A DNA stretch of 64,000 nucleotides from Acuticoccus sp. MNP-M23 (lineage in GTDB: Bacteria > Pseudomonadota > Alphaproteobacteria > Rhizobiales > Amorphaceae), in assembly GCF_031195445.1 (NCBI RefSeq), contig NZ_CP133480.1, positions 186,001-250,000 of the forward strand, given 5' to 3'. The translations under genes and the position numbers were made by a program. The notes under the pieces are model-generated. The model was not told where the DNA came from. It did no database searches and saw nothing but the letters and a program-made list of their open reading frames with translations. Shown here piece after piece: positions 51,555-59,916 of this stretch. The first letter of the stretch is position 1; each line of letters opens with the position of its first letter.

Positions 51555-52970
51555 ATGACACACTTTTTCGACGAGATGAGCGCCAAGGGCGTAACCCGCG
51601 ACGGCTACGCCAGAATTGGCGAGTGGTTAGAAAATTCTCCGCCAGACCAGTTGCGCGCGCGCGCCCGGGAGGCGGAAATGCTGTTCCGCCGCATTGGCAT
51701 CACTTTCGCCGTCTACGGCGAGAACGATGCCGAAGAACGGATCATCCCATTCGACATCGTGCCGCGCGTGATCACCAGCGACGAGTGGACCAAGCTCTCC
51801 AAAGGGCTTGAGCAGCGCGTCCGGGCACTCAACCTCTTCCTCGGGGACATCTATAACGAGGGCAAGATCCTCAAGGCCGGACTGATCCCCGAAGAGCTGA
51901 TCTACCAGAACACCTACTACCGGCCCGAAATGTTCGGCGTGAAGGTCCCGCACGGCGTCTATACGCCGGTGTGCGGGATCGACGTGGTGCGCGTGGACGC
52001 CGACACGTTCTATGTGCTGGAAGACAACCTGCGCACCCCCTCCGGCGTCTCCTACATGCTGGAAAATCGGGAGGTGACGATGCGTCTCTTCCCGGACCTC
52101 TTCAACGACCACAAGATCGAGCCGGTCGAGCAATATCCCGACGAGCTCCTGTCCACGCTCCAGTCGCTGGCGCCGGCCGGTGCCCCGCGCGATCCCAACG
52201 TGGTGATCCTCACGCCGGGCTCCTTCAACAGCGCCTTTTACGAGCACTCCTTTCTGGCCGACCGGCTGGGCGTGGAGCTGGTGGAAGGACGCGACCTTTT
52301 CGTGCGCGACAACCACGTCTTCATGCGCACCACGGAAGGACCGCGGCAGGTCGACGTGATCTACCGCCGCCTCGATGACGATTATCTCGACCCCCTCGCC
52401 TTCCGTCCCGATTCGGTGCTCGGTGTGCCGGGGCTGATTGCGGCCTACCGCGCCGGCAACGTGGCCGTCGCCAACGCCATGGGCACCGGCGTGGCGGACG
52501 ACAAGGCCGTCTACACCTACATGCCGGAAATCGTTAAGTTCTACCTTGGCGAAGAACCGATCCTCCAGAACGTGCCGACCTACCGCTGCCGCGAACCCGA
52601 TGTGCTGAAATACGTGCTCGAACACCTCCCCGAACTGGTGGTGAAGATGGTGTCCGGCTCCGGCGGTTACGGGATGCTGGTCGGCCCGCGCGCCACCAAG
52701 GAAGAGATCGAGGCGTTCCGCGCCAAGCTGATTGCGGATCCCGACGAGTTCATCGCCCAGCCGACGCTGGCGCTCTCCACCTGCCCCACGTTCGTCGGCG
52801 AAGGCGTCGCGCCCCGCCACGTGGACCTGCGCCCGTTCGTGCTGATGGGCTCCAACGGCATCAAGACCATCCCGGGCGGGCTCACCCGGGTTGCACTCAA
52901 GGAAGGCTCTCTCGTGGTGAACTCAAGTCAGGGTGGCGGCACCAAGGATACGTGGGTGCTCGGCCGATGA
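51555..52970 (+). CDS. Circularly permuted ATP-grasp protein (DUF404/DUF407)
   Basis: The product has 471 residues of the circularly permuted ATP-grasp type 2 family: ITFAVYGENDAEERIIPFDIVPR near the N terminus, VLEDNLRTPSGVSYMLENR, VVKMVSGSGGYGML and APRHVDLRPFVL (ATP/metal-binding parts). ATP-grasp enzymes ligate a carboxylate to an amine; this family is predicted to make or modify a peptide. It is the first gene of the conserved cluster ATP-grasp, alpha-E, transglutaminase, Anbu. ATG 51555 is preceded by AGCAGAG. Confidence 0.92.
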   Translation: MTHFFDEMSAKGVTRDGYARIGEWLENSPPDQLRARAREAEMLFRRIGITFAVYGENDAEERIIPFDIVPRVITSDEWTKLSKGLEQRVRALNLFLGDIYNEGKILKAGLIPEELIYQNTYYRPEMFGVKVPHGVYTPVCGIDVVRVDADTFYVLEDNLRTPSGVSYMLENREVTMRLFPDLFNDHKIEPVEQYPDELLSTLQSLAPAGAPRDPNVVILTPGSFNSAFYEHSFLADRLGVELVEGRDLFVRDNHVFMRTTEGPRQVDVIYRRLDDDYLDPLAFRPDSVLGVPGLIAAYRAGNVAVANAMGTGVADDKAVYTYMPEIVKFYLGEEPILQNVPTYRCREPDVLKYVLEHLPELVVKMVSGSGGYGMLVGPRATKEEIEAFRAKLIADPDEFIAQPTLALSTCPTFVGEGVAPRHVDLRPFVLMGSNGIKTIPGGLTRVALKEGSLVVNSSQGGGTKDTWVLGR

Positions 52971-53007
52971 ACCTGACAAAACGCTTCACTTTCGGGGAGA
53001 TCGCCTG

Positions 53008-53952
53008 ATGCTTCTGTCACGCGTCGCCGCGGACCTGTTCTGGCTCGCCCGCTATACCGAGCGCGCTGAAAATACCGCGCGCATTCTGGATGTCGCCTCG
53101 CGCCTGTCCGCCATGCCGACCTCCTACGGCGGCACCACCAACGAGTGGGAATCGGCCGTCCTTGCCACCGGCTCCGGCGCCGCGTTCTCCGAGCGCTATG
53201 ACGAGGCCAACCGGCGCAACGTGATCGACTGGCTGGCGTTCAGCCCGGAAAACTCGTCCTCGATCCGCTCCTGCCTCGACGTTGCGCGCCGCTCCGCCCG
53301 CTCGGTGCGCACGGCGCTCACCCGCGAGATGTGGGAGGCCATCAACGACGGCTGGCTGGAAATGCGCCGCTATTCGGTGGATTCGATGAGCCCGCGCCAG
53401 CTCACCGAGTTCTTGTCGTTCGTCAAGGAAACCTGCCTCAGGTTCGACGGCTCCACCTACCGCACCATGTTGCGCACGGATGCGCACTGCTTCTTCCGCC
53501 TCGGCACCTTCATCGAGCGGTCCGATGCCACGGCCCGCATCCTCGATGTGAAATATCATGTGCTTTTGCCCGAGGGCGACACGGTGGGCGGCGGCCTCGA
53601 CTATTTCCAGTGGTCGTCGATCCTGCGCGCCGCCTCTGCGCTGTCGGCCTACCAGTGGGTGTTTCGCGAGGCGCTGCGGCCCTGGCGGGTTGCGGAACTG
53701 CTGATCCTGCGGCCCGAGCTGCCGCGCTCCATCGCGTCGTGCTCGGACAATGCCAGCCGTTTTCTGGACCAGCTCGCCGGCGATTATGGCCGCCACGGCC
53801 CGGCCCAGCGCGCGGCCCGCGCCATGCACGCAAGGCTTGCCAACCAGTCGATCGATGCGATCTACCGCGAAGGGCTGCACGAGTTTCTGGTGCGCACCGT
53901 TGCGGAGAACAACGCGCTCGGCGCTGCCATCGAGGAGCAGTATCTGCGCTGA
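53008..53952 (+). CDS. Alpha-E domain protein (DUF403)
   Basis: The product has 314 residues, all-helical, with the opening MLLSRVAADLFWLARYTERAENTARILD diagnostic of the alpha-E family. Members always co-occur with the circularly permuted ATP-grasp protein and are thought to act with it. ATG 53008 has GGGGAGA nine bases upstream. It lies 37 bases after the ATP-grasp gene and is co-transcribed with it. Confidence 0.93.
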   Translation: MLLSRVAADLFWLARYTERAENTARILDVASRLSAMPTSYGGTTNEWESAVLATGSGAAFSERYDEANRRNVIDWLAFSPENSSSIRSCLDVARRSARSVRTALTREMWEAINDGWLEMRRYSVDSMSPRQLTEFLSFVKETCLRFDGSTYRTMLRTDAHCFFRLGTFIERSDATARILDVKYHVLLPEGDTVGGGLDYFQWSSILRAASALSAYQWVFREALRPWRVAELLILRPELPRSIASCSDNASRFLDQLAGDYGRHGPAQRAARAMHARLANQSIDAIYREGLHEFLVRTVAENNALGAAIEEQYLR

Positions 53953-54046
53953 CTGCGCACCGGGTCGGCATAAATGCCAGTTGCGCATTTATCGCGCATG
54001 TGCGCCAACATAAGCCACGTGCAGGATTGCTGCTGCATATCCACAG

Positions 54047-54067
54047 CGCGTTGCCTCCGGCAACGCG
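54047..54067 (+). terminator. Perfect hairpin before the transglutaminase gene
   Basis: CGCGTTGCC and GGCAACGCG enclose a three-base TCC loop, 95 bases after the alpha-E stop and 60 bases before the transglutaminase start. There is no U-tract; it may attenuate read-through or stabilise RNA between the two halves of the operon. Confidence 0.45.
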
Positions 54068-54126
54068 ACGGGGTCGTCAGTCGGCGCTAGCCTTGCGAGT
54101 GGACGGACGACCTTTGGGGGAACACC

Positions 54127-54999
54127 ATGCGGCTCATGATCGAACACGAGACGCGGTATCGCTACGACCTTGCACCCGTTTCGGTGATCGAGGTGTTGCG
54201 CCTGACACCCTGCAACTCCGACAGCCAGTCGATCCGGGACTGGCGCATCACGGTGAGCGGCGACGCGCCGCTGCGCCGGTTCGAGGATGCGTTCGGCAAC
54301 GTCAACCACACCTTCACCACCCCCGTGGGCGCAAACGAGGACCTTGTGGTCACCGCAACCGGCACGGTGGACACCTCCAGCACCAACGGCGTGATTTCCG
54401 GCACGCGTGAACGCCTGCCCCTGCCGGTGTTCCTGCGCGAGACCGACCTCACCCTTCCCTCGCCCGAAATCGTCGCGCTGGGCGAAGAGGCGCGCAACGG
54501 CGCCAGCGGCCTGCTCGACACCGCACACCGGCTGAACGGCCTCATCAACGAGCGTGTGAAGTTCGTGACAGGGTCCACCAACGTCGCCACCCACGCCAGC
54601 GACGCGCTGATTGCCGGCGAAGGCGTGTGCCAGGATCTGACGCACATCATTCTGGCCACGGCCCGCGCCGTCGGCCTGCCGGCACGCTATGTCTCCGGTT
54701 ACCAGTTCGCTTCCGGTCAGGCGCGGGACGAGCATGCAGGCCACGCCTGGGCCGAAATTCATATCGAAGACCTCGGCTGGGTCGGCTTCGACCCCACCGC
54801 CGGCGGCAGCACCGATGACACCTATGTCCGCGTTGCCATCGGGCTCGACCATTTCGGCGCGTCGCCGGTGCGCGGTGCCACGTATGGCGGCGCGGGCGAG
54901 ACGCTGGACGTCAACGTCACCATGGATCCCGGCGGGCGACGGCCGGGTAACACAGGGTCGCAATCCCAGACCCAGTCTTCTCAGTCACAGTCCCAGTAA
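54127..54999 (+). CDS. Bacterial transglutaminase-like cysteine peptidase
   Basis: The product has 290 residues: an N-terminal beta-rich domain (about 1-100) and a transglutaminase core with the triad C168 (GVCQD), H206 (GHAWAE) and D222 (FDPTAGG). It belongs to the transglutaminase family of the ATP-grasp/Anbu clusters, predicted to cleave or cross-link amide bonds of the peptide those genes make. The last 17 residues are a Ser/Gln/Thr low-complexity tail, absent from typical members. ATG 54127 has GGGGGA nearby. The 174-base spacing from the alpha-E gene contains a strong hairpin. Confidence 0.92.
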   Translation: MRLMIEHETRYRYDLAPVSVIEVLRLTPCNSDSQSIRDWRITVSGDAPLRRFEDAFGNVNHTFTTPVGANEDLVVTATGTVDTSSTNGVISGTRERLPLPVFLRETDLTLPSPEIVALGEEARNGASGLLDTAHRLNGLINERVKFVTGSTNVATHASDALIAGEGVCQDLTHIILATARAVGLPARYVSGYQFASGQARDEHAGHAWAEIHIEDLGWVGFDPTAGGSTDDTYVRVAIGLDHFGASPVRGATYGGAGETLDVNVTMDPGGRRPGNTGSQSQTQSSQSQSQ

Positions 55000-55092
55000 C
55001 GGGCGTACCCGGAACTGGCCGGCTGGACTGCGTTTCAATAGCGGCCAACCGCCCATTGCCCGGGCGCGAAAGATCAAGCCGGTGGAGCATCA

Positions 55093-55872
55093 ATGACATA
55101 CTGCATGGGCCTTCTCTTGCGGGACGGGCTGGTGATGGTCGGCGACACCCGCACCAACGCCGGCGTCGACAACATCGCCACCTTCCGCAAACTCCAGGTT
55201 TTCGAAGTTCCGGGCGAGCGGGTGATTGCCATCGCCACCGCCGGCAACCTTGCGGTGACCCAGGCCGTCATCAGCCATCTTCAGGATGGCCTCCCCTCCC
55301 CGACGGGCGAATTGCAGACGGTGTACACCGTTCCCTCCATGTTCGAGATGGCGCAGTTTGTCGGCCGTGCGGTGCACACGGTCCGCGACAGGGACGCCGC
55401 GGCGCTGGCCGAAGATGGCGGCCAGTTCGACTGTTCGCTGCTGGTGGCCGGCCAGATCGGCGACCGGCGGTTGCGCCTCTTCATGGTCTACCGTGCCGGC
55501 AACTTCCTCGAAACCACCGAGGACACCCCCTACGCGCAGATCGGCGAGCACAAATACGGCAAACCGATCCTCGATCGTTCGATCAACTTCGATACCCCGC
55601 TGGATGAGGCGCTGAAGATCGCACTGATCTCAATGGACTCGACCATGCGCTCCAACCTTGCGGTGGGCCTGCCGGTGGACGCGATGATCCTGCCGCGCGA
55701 CAAGCTCCGAACCGCCGTCAACGTGCGCATCACCGAAGACGACACCTACTTCAACAGCGTGCGCAACCGCTGGTCCGAAGCACTTTGCGCCGCCCACAAG
55801 TCGATCCCCGATCCGCCCTACAGCAAGGCAGTCGACCCGCGGCGGGACATCAAGTCCGTCGGCACCGGCTGA
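55093..55872 (+). CDS. Anbu, proteasome/HslV-related peptidase
   Basis: The product has 259 residues of the Anbu (ancestral beta subunit) family: MTYCMGLLLRDGLVMVGDTRTNAGVDN, GNLAVTQAVISHL and NFDTPLDEALKIALISMDSTMRSNLAVGLP are family-typical. The Ntn nucleophile would be Thr2 after removal of the initiator Met. Unlike HslV it has no ATPase partner gene nearby; published Anbu proteins form open helical or ring assemblies with little demonstrated proteolysis. It is the last gene of the ATP-grasp/alpha-E/transglutaminase cluster. ATG 55093 has GGTGGAG eight bases upstream. Confidence 0.94.
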   Translation: MTYCMGLLLRDGLVMVGDTRTNAGVDNIATFRKLQVFEVPGERVIAIATAGNLAVTQAVISHLQDGLPSPTGELQTVYTVPSMFEMAQFVGRAVHTVRDRDAAALAEDGGQFDCSLLVAGQIGDRRLRLFMVYRAGNFLETTEDTPYAQIGEHKYGKPILDRSINFDTPLDEALKIALISMDSTMRSNLAVGLPVDAMILPRDKLRTAVNVRITEDDTYFNSVRNRWSEALCAAHKSIPDPPYSKAVDPRRDIKSVGTG

Positions 55873-55991
55873 CCATATCTGCCCGGCCCGCAACGCAGCG
55901 GGCTGTCATGCCGGAACGGTATGGATAGGCTCGTGCAAGCCATGCGTTTCACTCTGAACCCGAAAATTCTCCCGTTCAGAGCGGTGCCGCG

Positions 55992-57203
55992 GTGTCCAGT
56001 GTTGCAAGCGTCCTTCCGAACCTCCTGAACCCCTTTGCGATCGTTATTATCGGCTCGCTTGCTGCCGGTTTCCTGTTCGACAGGGTGGCGGCGGGTCGGC
56101 GGCGCAATGTGCTGATCGGCCTTATCGGCGGCGCCGGATCGCTGGCAGTCATGTTCACCCCGTCCGGCGTGGCCCCCTTCGCGATCGACGGGCATATCTG
56201 CATCATTCTGGTGGCAAGTTTCTTTGGCGGACCGCTCGGGGCGCTGGCTGCCGTGCCGCTCCCCCTTGCCATGCAACTGGAACTTGGCGGCCCCGCCGTA
56301 CCCATCGGGCTTGGCGCCATCGTCCTTGCGGCCTTGGTGGGCGCTGGCGTTCGCCTCGCCTGCAACAGGCTGGGTTTGCGCACCAGACGGCGCGCCGTGC
56401 TGCTGCTCGCCGCCGCCTCGCCACTGGTGGTGTGTGCGCTGGCTGTCCCGTCCGGCGGTTTTCTTGCAGGCCCGACCCTCCTCAGCCTCATAGGCTTCCT
56501 GGTATGGATGCCGACGCTCACTTTCCTGTTCGGCATCCTCGTCGGCAACGAGCTTGCCAGATCCGACGCCAAACGCCGGCAAGATGACGAGCAGCTTTTC
56601 TTCAGTCTCACGCAGACCGTGCGCGACAGCCTGCTGCGCTCACAGATCGAGCATCACGAGCGCCTCCATGAGCGCTACGGCGTCCACTATGCCTACCTGC
56701 TGGTTGCGCTGGACGACGGTGAGGCCATGTACGAGCGCACGCCGCCGGCCGACTGGGTCCGCTTCAAGGCCGCCGTTGCCCGGCAGCTGCGCGATTGTAT
56801 TCGCGATTCCGACGTGTGCGCCCCGCTCGGCGAAGACCGGTTCGGCATTCTCCTGCCTTATACCAGCGCCGCCAACGCATACACCGTCGCGGAGCGGATC
56901 CAGGCTGCCGCCAACACCATCCTCAAGTTCGAGGGCAAGCCCGTCTCCGTATCCATCGGCCTTGCCCATGTGGACGACACCATGCCCGCCAACGACGTGA
57001 TGATCACCGCGGAGGGTGCGCTGTTTCTGGCCAGCGCCAACGGCCAGAAGAATGTCATCGGCCCCTTCCCGAGCGACCGGCTGGAAGGCAATCCGGTGGT
57101 GCGTTCGTTTCCCGGCGCTCTGGTGCGGGCATCGGGGGCCAATGCCGCCCGCCTGCCCTCGCCCATTTCCCCCGATGGCCCTTCCAACGTCATACGATTG
57201 TAA
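55992..57203 (+). CDS. LytS-type 5TM receptor with degenerate GGDEF domain
   Basis: The product has 403 residues. The N-terminal part (about 1-190) has five or six TM helices; the GHICIILVASFFGGPLGALAAVPLP stretch followed by LELGGPAVPIGLG resembles the 5TMR-LYT receptor module. A coiled linker leads to a GGDEF-like domain (about 220-360) whose signature reads GEDRF instead of GGDEF, so cyclase activity is doubtful; it may bind c-di-GMP, GTP or a partner. The tail of about 40 residues is disordered. The start is GTG 55992. It lies between anbu and hss on the same strand; the link to either is unknown. Confidence 0.8.
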   Translation: MSSVASVLPNLLNPFAIVIIGSLAAGFLFDRVAAGRRRNVLIGLIGGAGSLAVMFTPSGVAPFAIDGHICIILVASFFGGPLGALAAVPLPLAMQLELGGPAVPIGLGAIVLAALVGAGVRLACNRLGLRTRRRAVLLLAAASPLVVCALAVPSGGFLAGPTLLSLIGFLVWMPTLTFLFGILVGNELARSDAKRRQDDEQLFFSLTQTVRDSLLRSQIEHHERLHERYGVHYAYLLVALDDGEAMYERTPPADWVRFKAAVARQLRDCIRDSDVCAPLGEDRFGILLPYTSAANAYTVAERIQAAANTILKFEGKPVSVSIGLAHVDDTMPANDVMITAEGALFLASANGQKNVIGPFPSDRLEGNPVVRSFPGALVRASGANAARLPSPISPDGPSNVIRL

Positions 57204-57266
57204 AGCCAAAGCGCTTCTTGCGATCCGATCCGGTGCACATCCTCCTGCACGGATTTCCTTTCCGAG

Positions 57267-57286
57267 CGTCACCGCACTAAGTGACG
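57267..57286 (+). promoter_or_regulatory. Small hairpin in the hss leader
   Basis: CGTCAC and GTGACG flank an 8-base loop, 30 bases before the hss start codon. It is too short to name a riboswitch; it could modulate translation initiation. Confidence 0.25.
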
Positions 57287-57316
57287 GGAATGGACATCAC
57301 GCGAAAGGAAGCACGA

Positions 57317-58753
57317 ATGACCGACTGGCCGAACCATGGGACCATCACAGGACCGATCGTCATGATCGGGTTCGGCTCCATCGGACGGGGAACGCTGCCG
57401 CTGATCGAGCGTCACTTCACCTTCGACAAGAGCCGCATGGTGGTCATCGACCCGTCGGATGCCGACAAGGCACTGCTGGACGAGCACGGCGTCGCATTCA
57501 AGCAGATCGCCATCACCAAGGACAATTATCGCGACGTGCTGACACCGCTCCTCACCGAGGGTGAGGGTCAGGGCTTCTGCGTGAACCTTTCGGTCGACAC
57601 CGGCTCGGTGGACCTGATGCGCCTGATGCGCGAACTCGGTGTCCTTTACATCGACACCGTGGTCGAGCCCTGGCCGGGTTTCTACTTCGACAAGAACGCC
57701 ACCAATGCCACCCGCACCAACTACCACCTGCGCGAGACCGCCCGTGCCGAAAAGCGCGCGAACCCCGGCGGCACAACCGCTGTGTCCTGCTGCGGTGCCA
57801 ACCCCGGCATGGTCTCCTGGTTCGTCAAGCAGGCCCTTGTAAACCTTAAGGACGACCTTGGCGACACGGGGCCCAAGCCGGAAAGCCGCGAAGAGTGGGC
57901 CGGGCTGATGCAGCGCCTCGGCGTCAAGGGCGTGCACATTGCCGAGCGCGACACCCAGCGCGCCAAGAAGCCCAAGCCGCTCGACGCATTCTGGAACACT
58001 TGGTCGGTGGAAGGCTTCATTTCCGAAGGCCTGCAACCGGCCGAGCTTGGCTGGGGCACACACGAAAAGTGGATGCCGGACAACATGGAAACCCAGGCCG
58101 ACGGCTCGGGCTGCCAGGCCGCCCGCTTCCTCCTCCAGCCCGGCGCTGCGACCCGCGTTCGCACCTGGTGCCCCACCCCCGGCGAGCAGTACGGCTTTCT
58201 GGTGACGCACAATGAAAGCGTCTCCATCGCCGACTACTACACCGTCGGCGAGGGCCTCGACCCCGAGTACCGCCCCACCTGCCACTACGCCTACCACCCT
58301 GCCAACGACGCGGTGCTGTCGCTCCACGAGATGTTCGGCAAGGCCGGCAAGGCGCAGCCGGTGCTGCATGTGCTGGACGAAAACGAGATTGTCGACGGGA
58401 TCGACGAGCTGGGCGTCCTTCTCTACGGCCACGACAAGAACGCCTACTGGTACGGTTCGCAGCTGTCGGTGGAAGAAACCCGCCGCATTGCCCCATACCA
58501 GAACGCCACCGGCCTTCAGGTGACCTCCGCCGTCCTCGCCGGAATGGTGTGGGCGCTGGAAAACCCGGAAGCCGGCATCGTCGAGGCGGACGAGATGGAC
58601 CACGAGCGCTGCCTTGAAGTGCAGATGCCGTACCTCGGCCCCGTCAACGGTTTCTACACCGACTGGACGCCGCTCCACGGCCGTCCGGGCCTCTTCCCCG
58701 AGGACCTCGACATGGATGACCCCTGGCAGTTCCGCAACGTACTGGTCCGGTAG
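57317..58753 (+). CDS. hss: Homospermidine synthase
   Basis: The product has 478 residues, matching bacterial homospermidine synthases. The NAD-binding motif GFGSIGRG is near residue 17; family stretches VDTVVEPWPGFYFDKN, CCGANPGMVSWFVKQAL, TWCPTPGEQYGFLVTHNESVSIADYYT and GHDKNAYWYGSQL follow. It makes sym-homospermidine from putrescine with NAD as hydride carrier, the main long-chain polyamine of many alphaproteobacteria. ATG 57317 has AAAGGAAG five bases upstream; an in-frame start at 57281 adds 12 unconserved residues. A rho-independent terminator follows. Confidence 0.97.
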   Translation: MTDWPNHGTITGPIVMIGFGSIGRGTLPLIERHFTFDKSRMVVIDPSDADKALLDEHGVAFKQIAITKDNYRDVLTPLLTEGEGQGFCVNLSVDTGSVDLMRLMRELGVLYIDTVVEPWPGFYFDKNATNATRTNYHLRETARAEKRANPGGTTAVSCCGANPGMVSWFVKQALVNLKDDLGDTGPKPESREEWAGLMQRLGVKGVHIAERDTQRAKKPKPLDAFWNTWSVEGFISEGLQPAELGWGTHEKWMPDNMETQADGSGCQAARFLLQPGAATRVRTWCPTPGEQYGFLVTHNESVSIADYYTVGEGLDPEYRPTCHYAYHPANDAVLSLHEMFGKAGKAQPVLHVLDENEIVDGIDELGVLLYGHDKNAYWYGSQLSVEETRRIAPYQNATGLQVTSAVLAGMVWALENPEAGIVEADEMDHERCLEVQMPYLGPVNGFYTDWTPLHGRPGLFPEDLDMDDPWQFRNVLVR

Positions 58754-58775
58754 AACCAACCCGCGCGCGAACGGC

Positions 58776-58805
58776 AAAAGGGGCGGCTGCAAGGTCGCCC
58801 CTTTT
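58776..58805 (+). terminator. Rho-independent terminator after hss
   Basis: A perfect 10-bp stem (AAAAGGGGCG / CGCCCCTTTT) with a 10-base loop continues into a T run, 23 bases after the hss stop. The A-tract on the other side makes it usable also for the convergent DUF1513 operon. Confidence 0.88.
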
Positions 58806-58818
58806 TCGTGCCCGGGTG

Positions 58819-59916
58819 TCAGGCAGCGCGCGGCGGGATCGGCACCAGATGGTTGTCGAACGCGGCATCGCTTTGCGTGCCTGTGCCGTCGGACAGGCGG
58901 AAGACGCCGGTGCCGCTCGTCACCGCATAGCCTGTGGGGGCGGAGGCGGTGCCGGCAACATCGGGCACAACGTGCATCCTGCGCATCTGGCGGGTGGCCG
59001 CATTCCATTCCAGAAACACGCCGCCGGGCGGGCTGGTGGTGATCACCGTCTCGCCATCGGGCGTGACGGCGACCGAGCCCACATAGCGGTCCAGGCGGGC
59101 CATGGCATCGAGGTCGGCCTCGTTGAGGGTGAGGCCGCGATTGGCGTCGAACGTGCCGACCAGCGACAGGCGGTCCGTCTTCGGCCCCTCATACTGGCCG
59201 CCGAACCAGATCACGCCGGGCGCCGCCTCCGCCATGTGGCGCAGCGACAGCTGATAATAGTCGTGTGGCAGCGCCGCCTCGGCAATGAGGTCGCCGCTTG
59301 CGATGTCGATCAGCGTGAAGTTGGGCGCCATGTCCGGCAGGTTGAGCTTCTGGCGCGGATAGTCGGGGTGGGTGATGATCCCGCCGTTGGCCACCGCAAT
59401 GGTCCGCCCGTCGCGCAGGAGCAGCGCCTCGTGCGGGCCGATGCCGTAGGTGGGAAATTCGCCGACGCGGGCATAGCCGCCGGTGGCATCGTAGATGCCG
59501 AGGACGCCGCGTTCGGCGTCGAAATCATTTTCTGTCGCGAACAGAAGCCTGCCGTCGGCGGAGAAGAAGCCGTGGCCCTCGAACAGGCGGTCCGGCGGGG
59601 GCGCGAAAACCGCGTCCACCGTCAGGCTCTCGACATCCACCGCAATGGCGAACTTGCCCGGACGGCGGGCGAACACCACCGCCGTGCGTGGCTGCGCGCG
59701 TACCGCGGCGGAGTGCCCGCGGGCGGCCATGCGGTGGCTGTAGAGCACCTCGCCATGGGGGCCGAGGATCGCCATGTCGAAGCCACCGCCGGCGTTGCGA
59801 CGGGCGGTGACGAACGCCGGCTCGTTCGCGCCGGCAAATTCGGCTGCAAGAGCCGCCGGCACCGGCAGGAGAAGCGAGCCAGCGCCGGCCAGAAAGGCGC
59901 GCCGGGAGGTTGTCAT
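58819..59916 (-). CDS. DUF1513 periplasmic protein
   Basis: The product has 365 residues. The N terminus (SRRAFLAGAGSLLLPVPAALAAE) is a twin-arginine-type signal. The body is beta-rich with the DUF1513 pattern: YGIGPHEALLLRDGRTIAVANGGI, LRHMAEAAPGVIWFGGQYEG and TSPPGGVFLEWN. A beta-propeller fold is likely. The family is nearly always the last gene of imelysin/di-haem oxidoreductase clusters linked to iron acquisition; the molecular role is unknown. ATG 59916 overlaps the imelysin stop (TGATG). Confidence 0.9.
   Translation of the reverse strand: MTTSRRAFLAGAGSLLLPVPAALAAEFAGANEPAFVTARRNAGGGFDMAILGPHGEVLYSHRMAARGHSAAVRAQPRTAVVFARRPGKFAIAVDVESLTVDAVFAPPPDRLFEGHGFFSADGRLLFATENDFDAERGVLGIYDATGGYARVGEFPTYGIGPHEALLLRDGRTIAVANGGIITHPDYPRQKLNLPDMAPNFTLIDIASGDLIAEAALPHDYYQLSLRHMAEAAPGVIWFGGQYEGPKTDRLSLVGTFDANRGLTLNEADLDAMARLDRYVGSVAVTPDGETVITTSPPGGVFLEWNAATRQMRRMHVVPDVAGTASAPTGYAVTSGTGVFRLSDGTGTQSDAAFDNHLVPIPPRAA

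Noticed and set aside
55818-56611. Two overlapping minus-strand frames (254 and 211 codons)
   Set aside because: Antisense to the membrane half of the GGDEF-like protein and the anbu 3' end.
57204-57316. Riboswitch upstream of hss
   Set aside because: Only a small 6-bp hairpin is visible; nothing matches a riboswitch consensus I can recognise.
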